A DNA stretch of 64,000 nt from Thecaphora thlaspeos (Eukaryota; Basidiomycota; Ustilaginomycetes; Urocystidales; Glomosporiaceae), in contig UWYS01000012.1 in NCBI GenBank assembly GCA_900291925.1, positions 248,001 to 312,000 on the forward strand, given 5' to 3'. Positions within the stretch are counted from its first letter, which is position 1, and every line of letters begins with the position of its first letter. The notes beneath the pieces are model-generated. The model worked only from the letters and a program-made list of their open reading frames with translations. It was not told where the DNA came from and ran no database searches. The translations under genes and the position numbers were made by a program. Below are positions 10,701 through 21,080 of this stretch, piece by piece.

Positions 10701-13258
10701 ACGCGGTCAGCACGGCTGGCCCGCCTTCAGCACTGTTCCGCGAGCACGTCGTCCGCCGCTCTCGCGTTCACAGGCGTTCCACCCGCAGATGACGGCCGAC
10801 GCCAACGAAGAGGAGGCAAACTCGGCCGAGGAAGCGCCGGCAAGCCCCAGCCTCCAGCAGAGGGGCGCGGGCCACCGCCTGCCGCAGGCTGTCCCCACCG
10901 CCAGCCTGCGTAGGAGTCGAGCGCGCGCCACCCCGCTGTCGCACAGCCTCGGACGCAAAACAAGCCGTTCCACCGTGGGTTTCGACGAAGGTGCAACCGC
11001 CTCGCCGATGAAGGCATCCGCCTCGCAGTTCGACAGCCCCGCCAAGCCGGCCCACAACATCGACGTCTCGGCCCGGCTAAGACACAAGCGTTCCCAGTTC
11101 AGCGAGGTCGAGCACGCCGCTCGCTACAAGGCTCCGTACGTCCGCAACCGCAACTCGATTGGGCTGCAGCGGAAGAATAGCTCCGGACTCGGCGAGCTCA
11201 GCCCGGGCGATGATGCGGTCCCAATGACGCCGACGCGGACGGCGGCCAACCTCAAGTGGTTCGAAGGTGAGTCTGCATGTGGCGATAGCCTTGGATGCTG
11301 TGCGAGCGAGTCAAGCGACGATGTACTGACTGATCTGACGCCCCTTCGGCTCTCCCACGGACGAAATCTCAACAGCCGCCCAGGTCCTCACCACGCCGTC
11401 GCCCTCGTCCCGACGCCAGGCGGCCCAGCAGCTGCGGGCCCAGCGGCGCAACCTGCTCCTGAGCGGCCGTCGGATCTCGCAGCTGTCCGAGTCCTTCGCC
11501 GCGGCCCAACAAAAGGGTCCCGCGGCCAAGGCGGAGCAGCAGCAGCGTTCGTTCGGCCACCTCGACGGCGACGTCCTCGGCACGCCGAGCGGCACCTCTG
11601 CGTCGCTGCTCGGCATCGACGTCTGCGTCGGCAGCCGGCTTGAGACGTGCTTCACCGTTGAGTCGGTCATCGGCCAGGGCGAGTTCAGCGAGGTCGTCAA
11701 GGCCGAGGACAAGGCGACCGGGACGGCCTACGCAGTCAAGCGGATGAAGAAGGCCTACAGCGGCCCGCGCGACCGGCTGCGGCGCCTCGAGGAGGTCGAC
11801 GTCCTCCGCCACCTCTCCAAGAACCGCGGCCACCCCAACGTCATCGGCCTGATCGACGCGTGGGAGGAGGGGGGGCACCTCTTTGTCCTGACGGAGCTGT
11901 GCTCGCTCGGCACGCTCGCCTTCTTCCTCGACCAGTACGGCCACTCGGTCGGCGCGCTCGACGAGCCGCGTGTGTGGAAGATCCTCTCGGAGCTGTCGTT
12001 GGGCCTGGCGCACATCCACGGCAGCGGCATCCTCCACCTCGACCTCAAGCCGGCCAACGTCTTTATCACTGAGCTCGGCACACTCAAGATCGGCGACTTT
12101 GGCATGGCGACCCGATGGCCGCCGCCGAACGCGGCGACGGTCCTCGGCGGCGCCGCGCTCGAGGCGACCGACGACGCCTCGACCCCCGGAAAGCTCGACG
12201 GCATCGCCACCGCTGCCTCCGCCGCACCGCCGACGCGTCGGACCAACGTAACGGGTCGGTGGAGCCTGGAGAGGGAGGGCGATCGCGAGTACCTCGCTCC
12301 CGAGATCATGCGCTCGGGCCAGTACGGCAAAGCGGCCGACATCTTCAGCCTCGGGTTGATCCTGCTCGAGGCGGCTGGCAATGTCCAGCTGCCCGACAAC
12401 GGCGAGCCGTGGCAAAAATTGCGCAACGACGACTTCTCCGATGTCGACCTGGGCAGTCTCAGCGGGACGCTGCTGCGGATGCTCTCGAGCCTGCTAGCGT
12501 CCGACCCCACCCGACGCCCGACGATCGAGGAGATTTTCGACCATCCCGTGATGGCCGTCGTCCGCGCCCGCATGGCGAGGGGCCTGCTGGCGAGCGAGCT
12601 CGACCAGCTGCCGGAGCTAAACCTACCGCACTCTGACTCTGGCCTCACGCCGAGCGCGTCGAGCAGCTCGGTCTGCAGCACCGTCTCGAACCGAACCGCG
12701 GGACGAAGCGGCGGCAGCGAGGACGATGCCTCGGACGGTGCTATGCGACACATCGGTCCCTCGGCATCGGTATCAGCATCCGCGCTGGGCCTGTCGGGGA
12801 TTCCTGCGTCGGCCTCGGATCGCACGACGACGTCGACATCGAGCTCGCTGTCGTCAAACCTGGCGCTCAACGTGCGCGGCGCGCTTATTCAAGAGGACGA
12901 GGATGACTTTGTTCGCGAGGTGGTCCAGGCGGACCCGCTCGAGCACACGCTGTCGCGCTCGGTCGACAGCAGCAGCAACGGCCGCTATCACCACAGCGGC
13001 GGCGATGGCGGTCCGACCACGATGGCGTATCCGATGTACGGGTCGTCTCTGTCTTCGAACGCGTCGTCGGCTTCTTGCGTGTCGTCTACGCCGCAGATGA
13101 GCGGCCAGGTGCGCCGGCCGTTTGCCGAGATCCAGCCGCGCTACAGCCCCGACCTCGATGAGCACGCGTTCCCGTCGTCGTACAAGGCGGATGCGCTCGG
13201 CGCGAAACACGACCAGCACCAGTGGGTCGATGCCATGGACCTCGACGACGACGATTAG
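7777..13258 (+). CDS. WEE1: Wee1-family protein kinase (mitotic inhibitor)
   Basis: Wee1 kinases phosphorylate the conserved inhibitory Tyr of Cdk1 and delay mitosis. Exons: 7777-11266 and 11376-13258, joined by a 109-nt GTGAGT...CAG intron that exactly restores the frame (1790 aa). The catalytic domain spans about residues 1255-1555. It has the glycine loop 'IGQGEFSEV', the lysine in 'AVKRMKK', the Wee1-type catalytic loop 'HLDLKPANVFI' (HLD rather than HRD), 'GDFGMA', and the Wee1 signature 'EGDREYLAPEI'. The N-terminal 1160 residues are Ser/Pro-rich and look disordered, with many SP/TP sites, acidic runs ('SEEEEEQDEPEDDGEDED') and 'SRSFDELP'-like motifs suitable for regulation. About 240 further residues follow the kinase domain. 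It is much longer than fission yeast Wee1 (877 aa). The start ATG is the first in-frame one after upstream stops. Confidence 0.93.
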
Positions 13259-13833
13259 TGGCTGCTTGCAACCCCTCGTCTCGCAACTCGCCGTGACTAG
13301 AGCTTGACCGGGTCGATCAAGCAGGTGGAACGTCGGAAATCCGGTCTGGCCCCACCTTTGCAGACGTGGACCTCGAATTGCAGCGGCATCGACAGTAACG
13401 GTAGCAGAGCAGGGTGCGCGGCTGCACGGCGATAGGTCAGGCCGCCGGCGATGGTGGTAGTTGGTGGAACAGGGAAGGGGTCGGTCGGTGCGTCGTGATC
13501 CATCTGTGTGTCTGTCTGTCCGTTGTCTGCCCTTATGCTCTGTATTTCATCTATACGAGTGTCGTCGTCGTCGCCGCCGTGGCCTACAGAGTGGTGATGC
13601 GTCTGTGCCTGTTTGGAGAGCAGTTTGCCGGGCGTGCAGCGGGATGCGCGGTCGAGCCAGCGCGCAGGCCCGTTGCGCCTCCACACGCGTCGCTTGAAGG
13701 AATAAGAATGTGGAGGGCCAGAGGTGACCCAACGCTGCCACCACCTCCATTCCCCTCTTCGTCGTCTTTATAGCCACTCCAACCGTAGAGAGCGCCGCTG
13801 CTTACCCGCACCGCACAGGAACATTGCCCGACC
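13259..13833. other. Spacer between WEE1 and the GH92 locus
   Basis: These 575 bp must hold the kinase 3' UTR and the promoter of the next plus-strand gene. A TTTATAG sequence near 13768 lies about 60 bp before the mannosidase start. No gene or repeat was recognised. Confidence 0.4.
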
Positions 13834-16457
13834 ATGCGGCTGACTGCCCCTTCGTTGCTGCTCGCCCTCTTCGTCACCTGCTGCGACGCACTCGGCGGCG
13901 CATCGGCCACCAACCAGCATCTCTTCGCTGCTTCTTCCCGCTCGCCTTCTCCTATCGCCTTGGCGTCAACGCCACCGCCATGTCATCCCTTCTGTTCCTC
14001 ATTCCACAGCACCCTCTCGAACCTCGAATCGCAGCGGTACCCCTCCTCCCTGCTCGGCAACCTCGCACACACCGACCCGCTCATAGGAACCCAAGGTCCC
14101 GATCCGTCCGAGTACGGCGGTATGGTGCCCTCTCTCGCGTTCCCCTTTGCCTCGACCCGTCTCGTGCCCATGACGCTCGAGAACAAGGTGAGCGGCGTAC
14201 CCTACCACTTCAACGACAGCACAAATATTGGCGCAATCATATCCAGACAGCCGGCCATATGGATGGGCGACTACGGTCACGTTGCCCTCTGGAGCGGAGC
14301 GAGGGGTGAACCGATCAAGCTCGATGTTCAACAGAGGAAACGCTTCAGAAGGGACGAAGACGAATATGCCAAGATGTGGAAGTACGCTGTCAGGCTGGGA
14401 GGGCAAGACGACGACGCCGACGATGAGGTCTATATGGAACTGGCGGGCAAGAGCAGGGCGTACATGGTTCAGTATACGTATCCCGATCTCCCAGATGTGC
14501 CGCCCGACGAGGCTAAAGGCCCCGCGGTGACGCTGCAGTCGTCGCGCGCATCGTGGCGAGGCGGAGTGGAGATCGATGCAGCCAACGGCCAGGTGAGCGG
14601 GTACAATACGGAGCGGATGGACAACCGCCTGGGGCCCAACGCCGCCCTCGACTTCAAAGGATGGTACGTAGCGCGATTCGAGCACCAGCTGCACGGTTCC
14701 ACCGAATGGCACTCTGGCTTCCCATCATCAGACTACGGGACGGTCCACACCAACGCCAGCGGGCAAGGTGGAACGACCTCGGCGTCTACGGCTACGTCCG
14801 CTTCCCCGCCGATACCAAGCGCGTGAGGGTGCATGTAGGGATGAGTCTGATCTCGAGGGAACAGGCCGAGTTCAACCTCGAAGACGAGATGCCCGACGGG
14901 ACCGAGCTCGAGGATGTGGTGCAGAGCTCGATCGAGGCGTGGAGAGCCAAGGTCGACCGCATACAGGTGGAGGGCGGTCGGCAGAGGGACAAGACGATCC
15001 TCTACACGGCGATGGTGCGCGCCAGCGTCTAACCTAGCGAGCACGCTGAGGTCATTCCGCCACGCGGATGGAAGTCGCGTGCCGCTTCCGCACGTCGGGG
15101 AGGGGATGCACACCCCGGCGCCGTCCTCCACGGTCGTCCTCAGCAGCCACAGAAGCAGCATGAACAGCAGCGGAAGGGGCAGACGGCAGGCCAGACGAGG
15201 CGCTACCACTACTACTCGGCCTACACGTCGTCGGTCCGTGCGATCCCCGAGGGCGAAGGCGTGCAGCGGTACCAGTCGTTCTCGATCTGGGACATCTACC
15301 GCGCCCAGTGGTCGACGCTGATCCTCTTCGAGCCGGCGCGGGTGGTGGACATGGTTCGCACGCTGCTTGACATTTACGATGAGTCGGGCTTTCTGCCGAT
15401 GTGGGCCAACCTGGCCGAGACGAACATCATGATCGGGACGCATGCCGACTCGCTGATCGCCGAGGCCGCCGTCAAGGGGATTCGCGGCTTCGACCTGGAA
15501 AAGGCGTGGCGAGCCGTGTGCAAGGACGCGACAGTCCCGCCGGACCTCGAGACGGAGCTCCGCTTTGCCGACCGGGAGGAGTACACGCCGCTCGAGGTGC
15601 GGGCGGACCTGTCGGCCTATCGCGAGCTAGGGTACGTCCCGCTCGACGGGTGGGACGAATCGACGAGCCGTACGCTCGACTACGTCTACGACGATGCTGC
15701 GGTCGCGGTGCTGGCGGCCCTGCTCAACCGAACCGACGATGCCACCTTCTTCGAGAGACGGAGCAAGGCCAACTGGAAGACGGTATTTGATCCAGCCTCG
15801 GGCATGGCGTGCGCGCGTCACTCGAACGGAACGTTCCTCTTCCAGCCGCTGCCGGATCCGCAGGGGAGGCAGGAGGGCTTCACCGAGGGCAACATGTTTG
15901 ACTACACCTTTGCCGTCCCGCACGACGCCGCTGGCCTGATCTCGCACCTCTCGCCGTCGAAGCTGCTGGATCTGCTGCGACGACACTTTGAAGAGGGGCA
16001 CAACAACATCTCCAACGAGCCGTCGCAGCATATCCCGTACCTCTACAGCTACCTGGAGCAACACGCGGATACACACAAAATCGTCCGGGAGATCCTGCAG
16101 GAGGGCTACAGCGAGAGGGAGGACGGCATCACGGGCAACGAGGACTGCGGACAGATGAGCTCGTGGTTCCTCTGGAACGCGGCGTTGGGCGTGTACACGA
16201 TGAACCCGATCAGCGGACAGGTGGTGGTGGGTGGCGGAGCGGCGTTTGAGAAGGTGACGATCGACATACCCTCCAGCGACGGCGGGGCGAAGAGGTTGGT
16301 GATTAAGGCCGAGGGTGTGGACGAGGGTAAGGTGTTCACGCGGGGCGTGACGGTCAACGGGGAAAAGAGACCGGCGGTGCTAGAGTGGAGCGACGTGGTC
16401 GGAGGCAGCGAGTGGGTGTACGACATGCGAAGCGAAGAGGGGGCGTGGTCGATGTAG
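13834..16457 (+). pseudogene. GH92 alpha-mannosidase locus with frameshift and in-frame stop
   Basis: GH92 enzymes are secreted calcium-dependent exo-alpha-mannosidases acting on N-glycans and mannans. The first frame begins with a signal peptide (MRLTAPSLLLALFVTCCDA) and then 'DPLIGTQGPDPSEYGGMVPSLAFPF', the family's N-terminal signature. Homology continues in this frame to about 14760 and then resumes in another frame at 'DLGVYGYVRF...VGMSLISREQAEFNL', so a 1-nt type frameshift lies near 14730-14775. In the second frame a TAA at 15030-15032 stands where 'Y' of a 'YPSEHAE' block is expected. The catalytic part is intact: 'SIWDIYRAQW', 'ETNIMIGTHADSLIAEA', 'YDDAAVAVLA', 'EGNMFDYTFAVPHD', 'HNNISNEPSQHIPYLY', 'GNEDCGQMSSW'. 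An intron 15027-15143 (117 nt) could bypass the stop but has a poor donor (GTCTAA), and no good intron repairs the first break. Either a young pseudogene or sequence errors. Confidence 0.7.
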
Positions 16458-16993
16458 GACACATGCAGTGAGTAGCGGCGGGCCAGCCTGCTGTGCAAGG
16501 GAAGCAAAGAGATGTCGTCATCGCTACCCGCTGCGCGCTGCGCTTGCAAATGGCCTCGTGCTGATTGGCTCGTCGCCGCTGCTGGACGAGGCGAGAGTGA
16601 GGGTTGCAATCAGAAATCTAATCACCGCGCGGTGCGCTGCTTGCAGCAGCTAAATCTTTCTTTGCCGAGCCTGGCTTGACGTTGAACGCTGGGCCTGCGC
16701 CGTCAGGGCGAGGAGCAAGAAAAGCAGCACGCGCCCGCGCCTGGATGGCTCGCTCTGAAATCCTCCACTCGCCATTGGTCCCCACCTCGTCAGCGCTCGG
16801 CGCTCAGCGCTCAGCTCTGTCCTGACTAGCTCGAGCTGGCGGCGGCCCCTTCCGCCGCCTCCAAGGGCGCAAAAGGTGGGAGAGCAAGGGCAATAAAAGG
16901 GCGCCTGCTCTTCCTTGTCCCTCCTTCCCACCTACTGCCACCACCACCACCGCCCTCCTCTCGACGCATCGGCGAGATCGCACCACCACAGCC
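16458..16993. other. Spacer and leader before the CCC1-like gene
   Basis: This 536-bp gap ends in a CA/CT-rich leader (from about 16900) that runs into the transporter start. Several short direct repeats of 'cgctcag' occur near 16795-16815. No gene was recognised. Confidence 0.4.
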
Positions 16994-18325
16994 ATGCCCT
17001 GTTCATCCACTGCCAAAAAAGCCACAGCAGCAGGCGGCTGCACAGACTGCTCCTGCCAAACCTCCACCACCTCCTCCACCATCGCGGCCTCGCGCGGCGG
17101 CGCAGTCAGCCTCCCTGCTCGCAAGACCACTTCGACCGAATCGACTCCCCTCCTCTGGTCTACCACCTCCTCCACTACCGAGCGTTCCGCGTACCAAGCC
17201 ATAATTCACGACGATAGCCCGACGTCGAGTGCAACACACGTCGAAGAAGACAGCGACGAGACGTGCCCCGTCATCGCTTCGGGCGGACAAGGTTCGGTGT
17301 GCTGTAGGGAGCACCGGGTCGAGGAGAGGACGCTGATTGATCCCGACCTCGCCAGGGACTGCATCGTCGGACTGTCGGATGGTCTCACTGTAAGTAGAGG
17401 CGTTCGCACACAGTCGTCGTGCAGTGACCGCCCGCCTGCCTTACTGACTCCCAGCTGGTCCCCCTTCTGCTTGACCGCCCTCGACATGCAGGTCCCCTTT
17501 GCCCTGACCGCCGGCCTCTCATCCGTCGGCTCCTCTCATCTCGTCGTGCTCGCCGGGCTCGCCGAGCTAGTCTCAGGAGCCATCTCGATGGGAATTGGCG
17601 GCTTCCTCTCTGCTCAGGCCGAACTCTCGCACTTCCACTACCACGAGCGCAACACGCAAGCTCGTCTGCTCCGTTCCTGCGACAGCGAGATCGATAGACA
17701 GGTCGAAGAGATTCTCAAGGACTACGGCGTCGAAAAGGAGACGTGCAGACGCGTCGCGGGCGAGTTGAGGAGGAAGGAAAGGGAGAGGAGGGAGAGAGAG
17801 GAGCAGGTAGAAGAGAGGAGGAAGGTGCATGCCAGGAGCAAGAACAGGTCGAGGACGAGGAGGATCTTTGGTGTCTTGCCTGGCGTCCTCTCGTCGGCAT
17901 CGTCGTCGTCGTCGTTGGGGGAAGGACGAGACGTCGAAACAGCCCGCACCACCGCCACCGTCGGCGAGGACGAAGCGCACGCCGGTCTTACGCCGTTCCT
18001 GCTCCGCGTCGGCTCGGGCTTGGAACGTGTCTCGACTTCTCGTCTCTATATCTCGGCCTTGACCATTGGTCTATCGTACTTCCTCGGCGGTGCCATCCCC
18101 TTGCTGCCTTACGTGTTCATTGCGGACGTCCACCGTGCCCTCTTGGTATCGATCGTCATCACCGGCATCATCCTGCTCGCCTTTGGCGTCGTCAAACAGA
18201 GGGTGACGGGCGGGGAGGGCGGTGTCAAGGGCTACGTCTATGGGGCGGTCAGCACGTTGGCCGTGGGAGGTCTAGCGGCCGGTGCGAGTTGGGCTCTTGT
18301 TAGATTGTTGGAAGCGAAGGATTGA
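16994..18325 (+). CDS. CCC1: Vacuolar iron/manganese transporter, CCC1/VIT1 family
   Basis: CCC1/VIT1 proteins move Fe2+ and Mn2+ from cytosol into the vacuole. Exons: 16994-17389 and 17492-18325 (409 aa). The 102-nt intron (GTAAGT...CAG) interrupts 'SDGLT|VPFALTAGLSSVGSS', a block conserved in the family, which fixes the splice sites. Membrane segments: two at about 125-175 ('LVVLAGLAELVSGAISMGIGGFLSA'), then a long charged cytosolic segment (about 180-290) with the family's metal-binding helix region ('EEILKDYGVEKETCRRVAGEL') extended by an Arg/Glu-rich insert, then three more at about 320-405. The first 100 residues are Ser/Thr/Cys-rich, with 'GGCTDCSC'. The intron is a multiple of three without a stop, so an unspliced message would still be translated through. 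No iron-responsive site was identified. Confidence 0.92.
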   Translation: MPCSSTAKKATAAGGCTDCSCQTSTTSSTIAASRGGAVSLPARKTTSTESTPLLWSTTSSTTERSAYQAIIHDDSPTSSATHVEEDSDETCPVIASGGQGSVCCREHRVEERTLIDPDLARDCIVGLSDGLTVSRGVRTQSSCSDRPPALLTPSWSPFCLTALDMQVPFALTAGLSSVGSSHLVVLAGLAELVSGAISMGIGGFLSAQAELSHFHYHERNTQARLLRSCDSEIDRQVEEILKDYGVEKETCRRVAGELRRKERERREREEQVEERRKVHARSKNRSRTRRIFGVLPGVLSSASSSSSLGEGRDVETARTTATVGEDEAHAGLTPFLLRVGSGLERVSTSRLYISALTIGLSYFLGGAIPLLPYVFIADVHRALLVSIVITGIILLAFGVVKQRVTGGEGGVKGYVYGAVSTLAVGGLAAGASWALVRLLEAKD

Positions 18326-18331
18326 AGGCCT

Positions 18332-18348
18332 CCCCCCCCCCCCCCCCC
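18332..18348. repeat. Poly-C tract (17 C)
   Basis: An uninterrupted run of 17 C lies seven bases after the stop codon of the CCC1-like gene, in its 3' UTR. On the other strand it is a G17 run downstream of DPH2. Run length may be inaccurate in assembly. Confidence 0.9.
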
Positions 18349-18487
18349 GGGGATAGATAGACATGAACCGAATCTGTTCAGGATTCTCGAGGAATTCGTT
18401 CTGATCACGAGAAAATCAACGTTGCCGATTTTCTCATGCGTTGTAAGCGCATGGTAAACCCGTGTCGTCACGATGAGCTCGTGCGAC

Positions 18488-20515
18488 CTACTCGCGTGAT
18501 CCCTCCCTAGTTCCATCGCTATCCCTGTATCCCTTGGCGATACCCTGTCTCCCCTCTTCTAGAATGCTAGGTTGATCCAAGCCCAATCTCTGATCCAGAC
18601 CTTTCCACCCTCTATGCTGCATATGCGCCGTACTGGCAGATTGCAGGACAGTGGTCATCGTCCCATCTGCATTCCTCAATGCTACCGTATGACTTTCCGT
18701 CTTCCTCCCATCGTCGTCGTCGGCGGCGTTGGCGAGGAGTGCGCGAGAGGAGGAACAAGGTGCGTTGGAGGATGGTGAAGAGGCCGTAGCGTTGATGCCG
18801 TAGCGTCGTCGAGAGACGTACGAGCCGGTAAGAAGGGAAAAGAGTGGTCTGTCCTCGTCCTCGTCCTCGTCCTCTTCCTTCTTGCTGGTGGTGGTGGAGG
18901 TGGAAAGATCCGAATCTTCCCTCGTCTTCTCGTCCGGTTCATCCTGCTCTTGCCCCTGTTCATCTCGAGTGGAGACCAACCTATCCAATTCCAACACATA
19001 CTCTCCCGTCCACTTGACCGCATCACCTTTCGCATCGACGGCCAACTCCATCTCGTACGGCGTGACGATGGGTCTGAAGAAATCCTTTGAGTCCACCAGA
19101 CTGTTCTCCGGACACGCCACCAGGACGAATACGTCGATTTCTTGAAAGTTGGCTAGTTTCGCCGGGTTCAACTTGCCCACGCTGATGGTGTAGACCTTCC
19201 TTCCGCTCCTTTGCGCCGTCAACAGTCGACGAAGACGAGTGAGAAGAGGCAGGTACGAATGTACGCCCAGCGTGCCGACAAGTAGACCGACTACGGATGC
19301 GTCGCGTGCTTTGAGGACGTGCGTGTAGCGTTTCATCAGAAGACGGTTCGTCTGACCTGTCTCGAGTCGGGTAGAGGAGAGGTGGGGGTTATACGAGAGC
19401 AGACGGGTCGTCGGTCCGAGGAGAAGCAGGAGGTTGGTGAGAGAGAGCGATTCAGGACCAAGATAGAGGAAGGCGCACGATGACAGCGCAATGCCCGCGG
19501 GTAGGTGGAGCGATCTCGAGGGTCCCAGCGGGGAGTCGTGACGTTGTTGCTCGACCGAGGGCTGGGAGGACGCGGGAGGCGGCGGAGGAGCAGCGGATGT
19601 GGACGATGAAGGCGCGCAGCCTCCACCGCCACTGCCGCCACTGCAGCACGTCGATGGCGGTGTTGGCGCGGCATCAGTCGTCGTTGCGGAGCTGCAGCAG
19701 CCGGCCTTGCTCTGACCGTCGACGTTGGACGCCGACTGACAGCAGGAGCTCGGACCGACGTTGCCACCGCCGGCGCAGGGCTGCTCGCGTATCGTCAGTC
19801 CGTCGAAGCTGCGTGCGAGGTCTGTCCTGAGCTTGTGCTCAAAGTTGCGACGTGTGTCGATCTCAGTCTTGACCAGCGGCACCTCGATGCGCTTCTCCTT
19901 GAGCTCGGCCTGCAGCCGCTCAAAGATGTCGTCGGCTGCGTGCTGCCATGCTACGTCGTAGGTGAGGACCAGCGCTTCCGGTTTCGGTGCGGTGGAGGAT
20001 TGCTGGCCGTCGTGGTTTCCGTCGAAGAACTGGGTGTGGGCTGCGTGGGCGAGCGATGTGGCTGCGTGCTGTGTGTCGACGGGCTGCTTGGGGAAGACGT
20101 AGAGCGCAGGTAAGAGTGCGGTGGGGCTGAGGCAGGCGTGGCCGTAGTGTACGACTAGGTCGGCATTTACGTGCTGAGCGGCGACCTCATCTACGCAGCA
20201 GTTGCCGTAGCTCGTGTCGGCGAGGATGTAGAAGGTGGGGAGGTGCTGGTGGTCGACGATGCCGTCGGGGTGGGCCGCACGCGTCTCTCGTTTGAGCGCC
20301 CAGTATACGGGCACCGAGTCGATGAGGGCCTCGTCTGGGAACTGGAGCGCAACGTGCTTGAAGCGTCCCTGGACGATTCGCTGGGCGGTGGCGATGATGT
20401 CGTAGTTGTGGTAGATGGAGCGGCCCGAGGCGGCGGATGTGGCGAACTGGGCGGCGGAGTCGAGCTGGACCTCGTGGGTGATGATGGCTGCATCTGTGGT
20501 GGAGAAGGCTGCCAT
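18488..20515 (-). CDS. DPH2: Diphthamide biosynthesis protein 2 (Dph2)
   Basis: Dph2 pairs with Dph1 in the first step of diphthamide synthesis, moving a 3-amino-3-carboxypropyl group from SAM to a histidine of eEF2. The protein from the ATG at 20515 is 675 aa and intronless. Family blocks: 'HVALQFPDEALIDSVPVYWAL', 'LADTSYGNCCVDEVAAQHV' and 'ADLVVHYGHACLSP', then 'GRKVYTISVGKLNPAKLANFQEIDVFVLVACPENS' and 'GWKGLDQRLG...EEGRQGIAKGY' at the end. The frame stays open 64 codons upstream but without an ATG and with leader-like composition, so 20515 is preferred. Two low-complexity inserts are present: a Cys-rich one (about residues 243-305, eight Cys including three CC pairs) and an acidic one near the C-terminus ('KKEEDEDEDEDR'). 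It diverges from TFB2 across 565 bp. Confidence 0.93.
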   Translation of the reverse strand: MAAFSTTDAAIITHEVQLDSAAQFATSAASGRSIYHNYDIIATAQRIVQGRFKHVALQFPDEALIDSVPVYWALKRETRAAHPDGIVDHQHLPTFYILADTSYGNCCVDEVAAQHVNADLVVHYGHACLSPTALLPALYVFPKQPVDTQHAATSLAHAAHTQFFDGNHDGQQSSTAPKPEALVLTYDVAWQHAADDIFERLQAELKEKRIEVPLVKTEIDTRRNFEHKLRTDLARSFDGLTIREQPCAGGGNVGPSSCCQSASNVDGQSKAGCCSSATTTDAAPTPPSTCCSGGSGGGGCAPSSSTSAAPPPPPASSQPSVEQQRHDSPLGPSRSLHLPAGIALSSCAFLYLGPESLSLTNLLLLLGPTTRLLSYNPHLSSTRLETGQTNRLLMKRYTHVLKARDASVVGLLVGTLGVHSYLPLLTRLRRLLTAQRSGRKVYTISVGKLNPAKLANFQEIDVFVLVACPENSLVDSKDFFRPIVTPYEMELAVDAKGDAVKWTGEYVLELDRLVSTRDEQGQEQDEPDEKTREDSDLSTSTTTSKKEEDEDEDEDRPLFSLLTGSYVSRRRYGINATASSPSSNAPCSSSRALLANAADDDDGRKTESHTVALRNADGTMTTVLQSASTAHMQHRGWKGLDQRLGLDQPSILEEGRQGIAKGYRDSDGTREGSRE

Positions 20516-21080
20516 GGCGGTGGTTGCGGCGGTGGCGGCGGTGGCGACGGTGGCTGTTGCGACCAGCGGCGATGCGAATGGGACGAGGGCGACGAAGGAT
20601 GAGGGGTGGAGGGAGAGAGGGAGAGAGGAAGAGAGGGAGAGGGAGAGAGGGAGGGCGAGAAAGAAAGGACAAGCACCGGTCGAGGCAGGCCAAAGGCACG
20701 AACACAACGGCGCAAAAAAACCCTGAGCGGCGCTAGTACTGCGAATTCCGAATTCCGAATTCCGAGGGAAGAGTGACTGAGGCGCGCTTGCACTTTCACT
20801 TGGACGGTGGCACGCGGTGTGTGGAGGCAGAGCAGCGTCAGCCCAACCTGGCCTCGCTCCCTCGCTCCTCGCCTTTCTATCCCTATCCCTCTGCCACCAT
20901 CCCTCATCATCCCACTCACTACCCCTTGCCTAACCTTCTTCGCCTTGCCTGTTCGACCGCCAATCCCTCCGCTCACCCTCACCTCATGACATAATATCAG
21001 CTCCCCTCCCCTCCCCCGACCTCGCCCCGTCTGCCGTAGCACACACCCGCCACCCGCACCCATCCAACCCCCTCCCAAGC
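20516..21080. promoter_or_regulatory. Shared divergent promoter region DPH2 / TFB2
   Basis: These 565 bp separate the two divergent start codons. They contain a GA/CT-rich stretch at 20600-20670, an A7 run at 20714-20720 and three perfect tandem 'gaattcc' units at 20743-20763. CT-rich leader sequence precedes TFB2 from about 20860. No canonical TATA box is evident. Confidence 0.5.

Noticed and set aside
14664..14767. Intron (GTACGT donor, AAG acceptor) that would repair the GH92 frameshift
   Set aside because: It would remove 'YVARFEH', a conserved strand of the family, and uses a weak acceptor. A frameshift is the simpler explanation.
20516..20707. N-terminal extension of Dph2 by 64 codons
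   Set aside because: The extension starts at TTG, is Leu/Ser/Ala-rich like a translated CT-rich leader, and the first ATG is at 20515.
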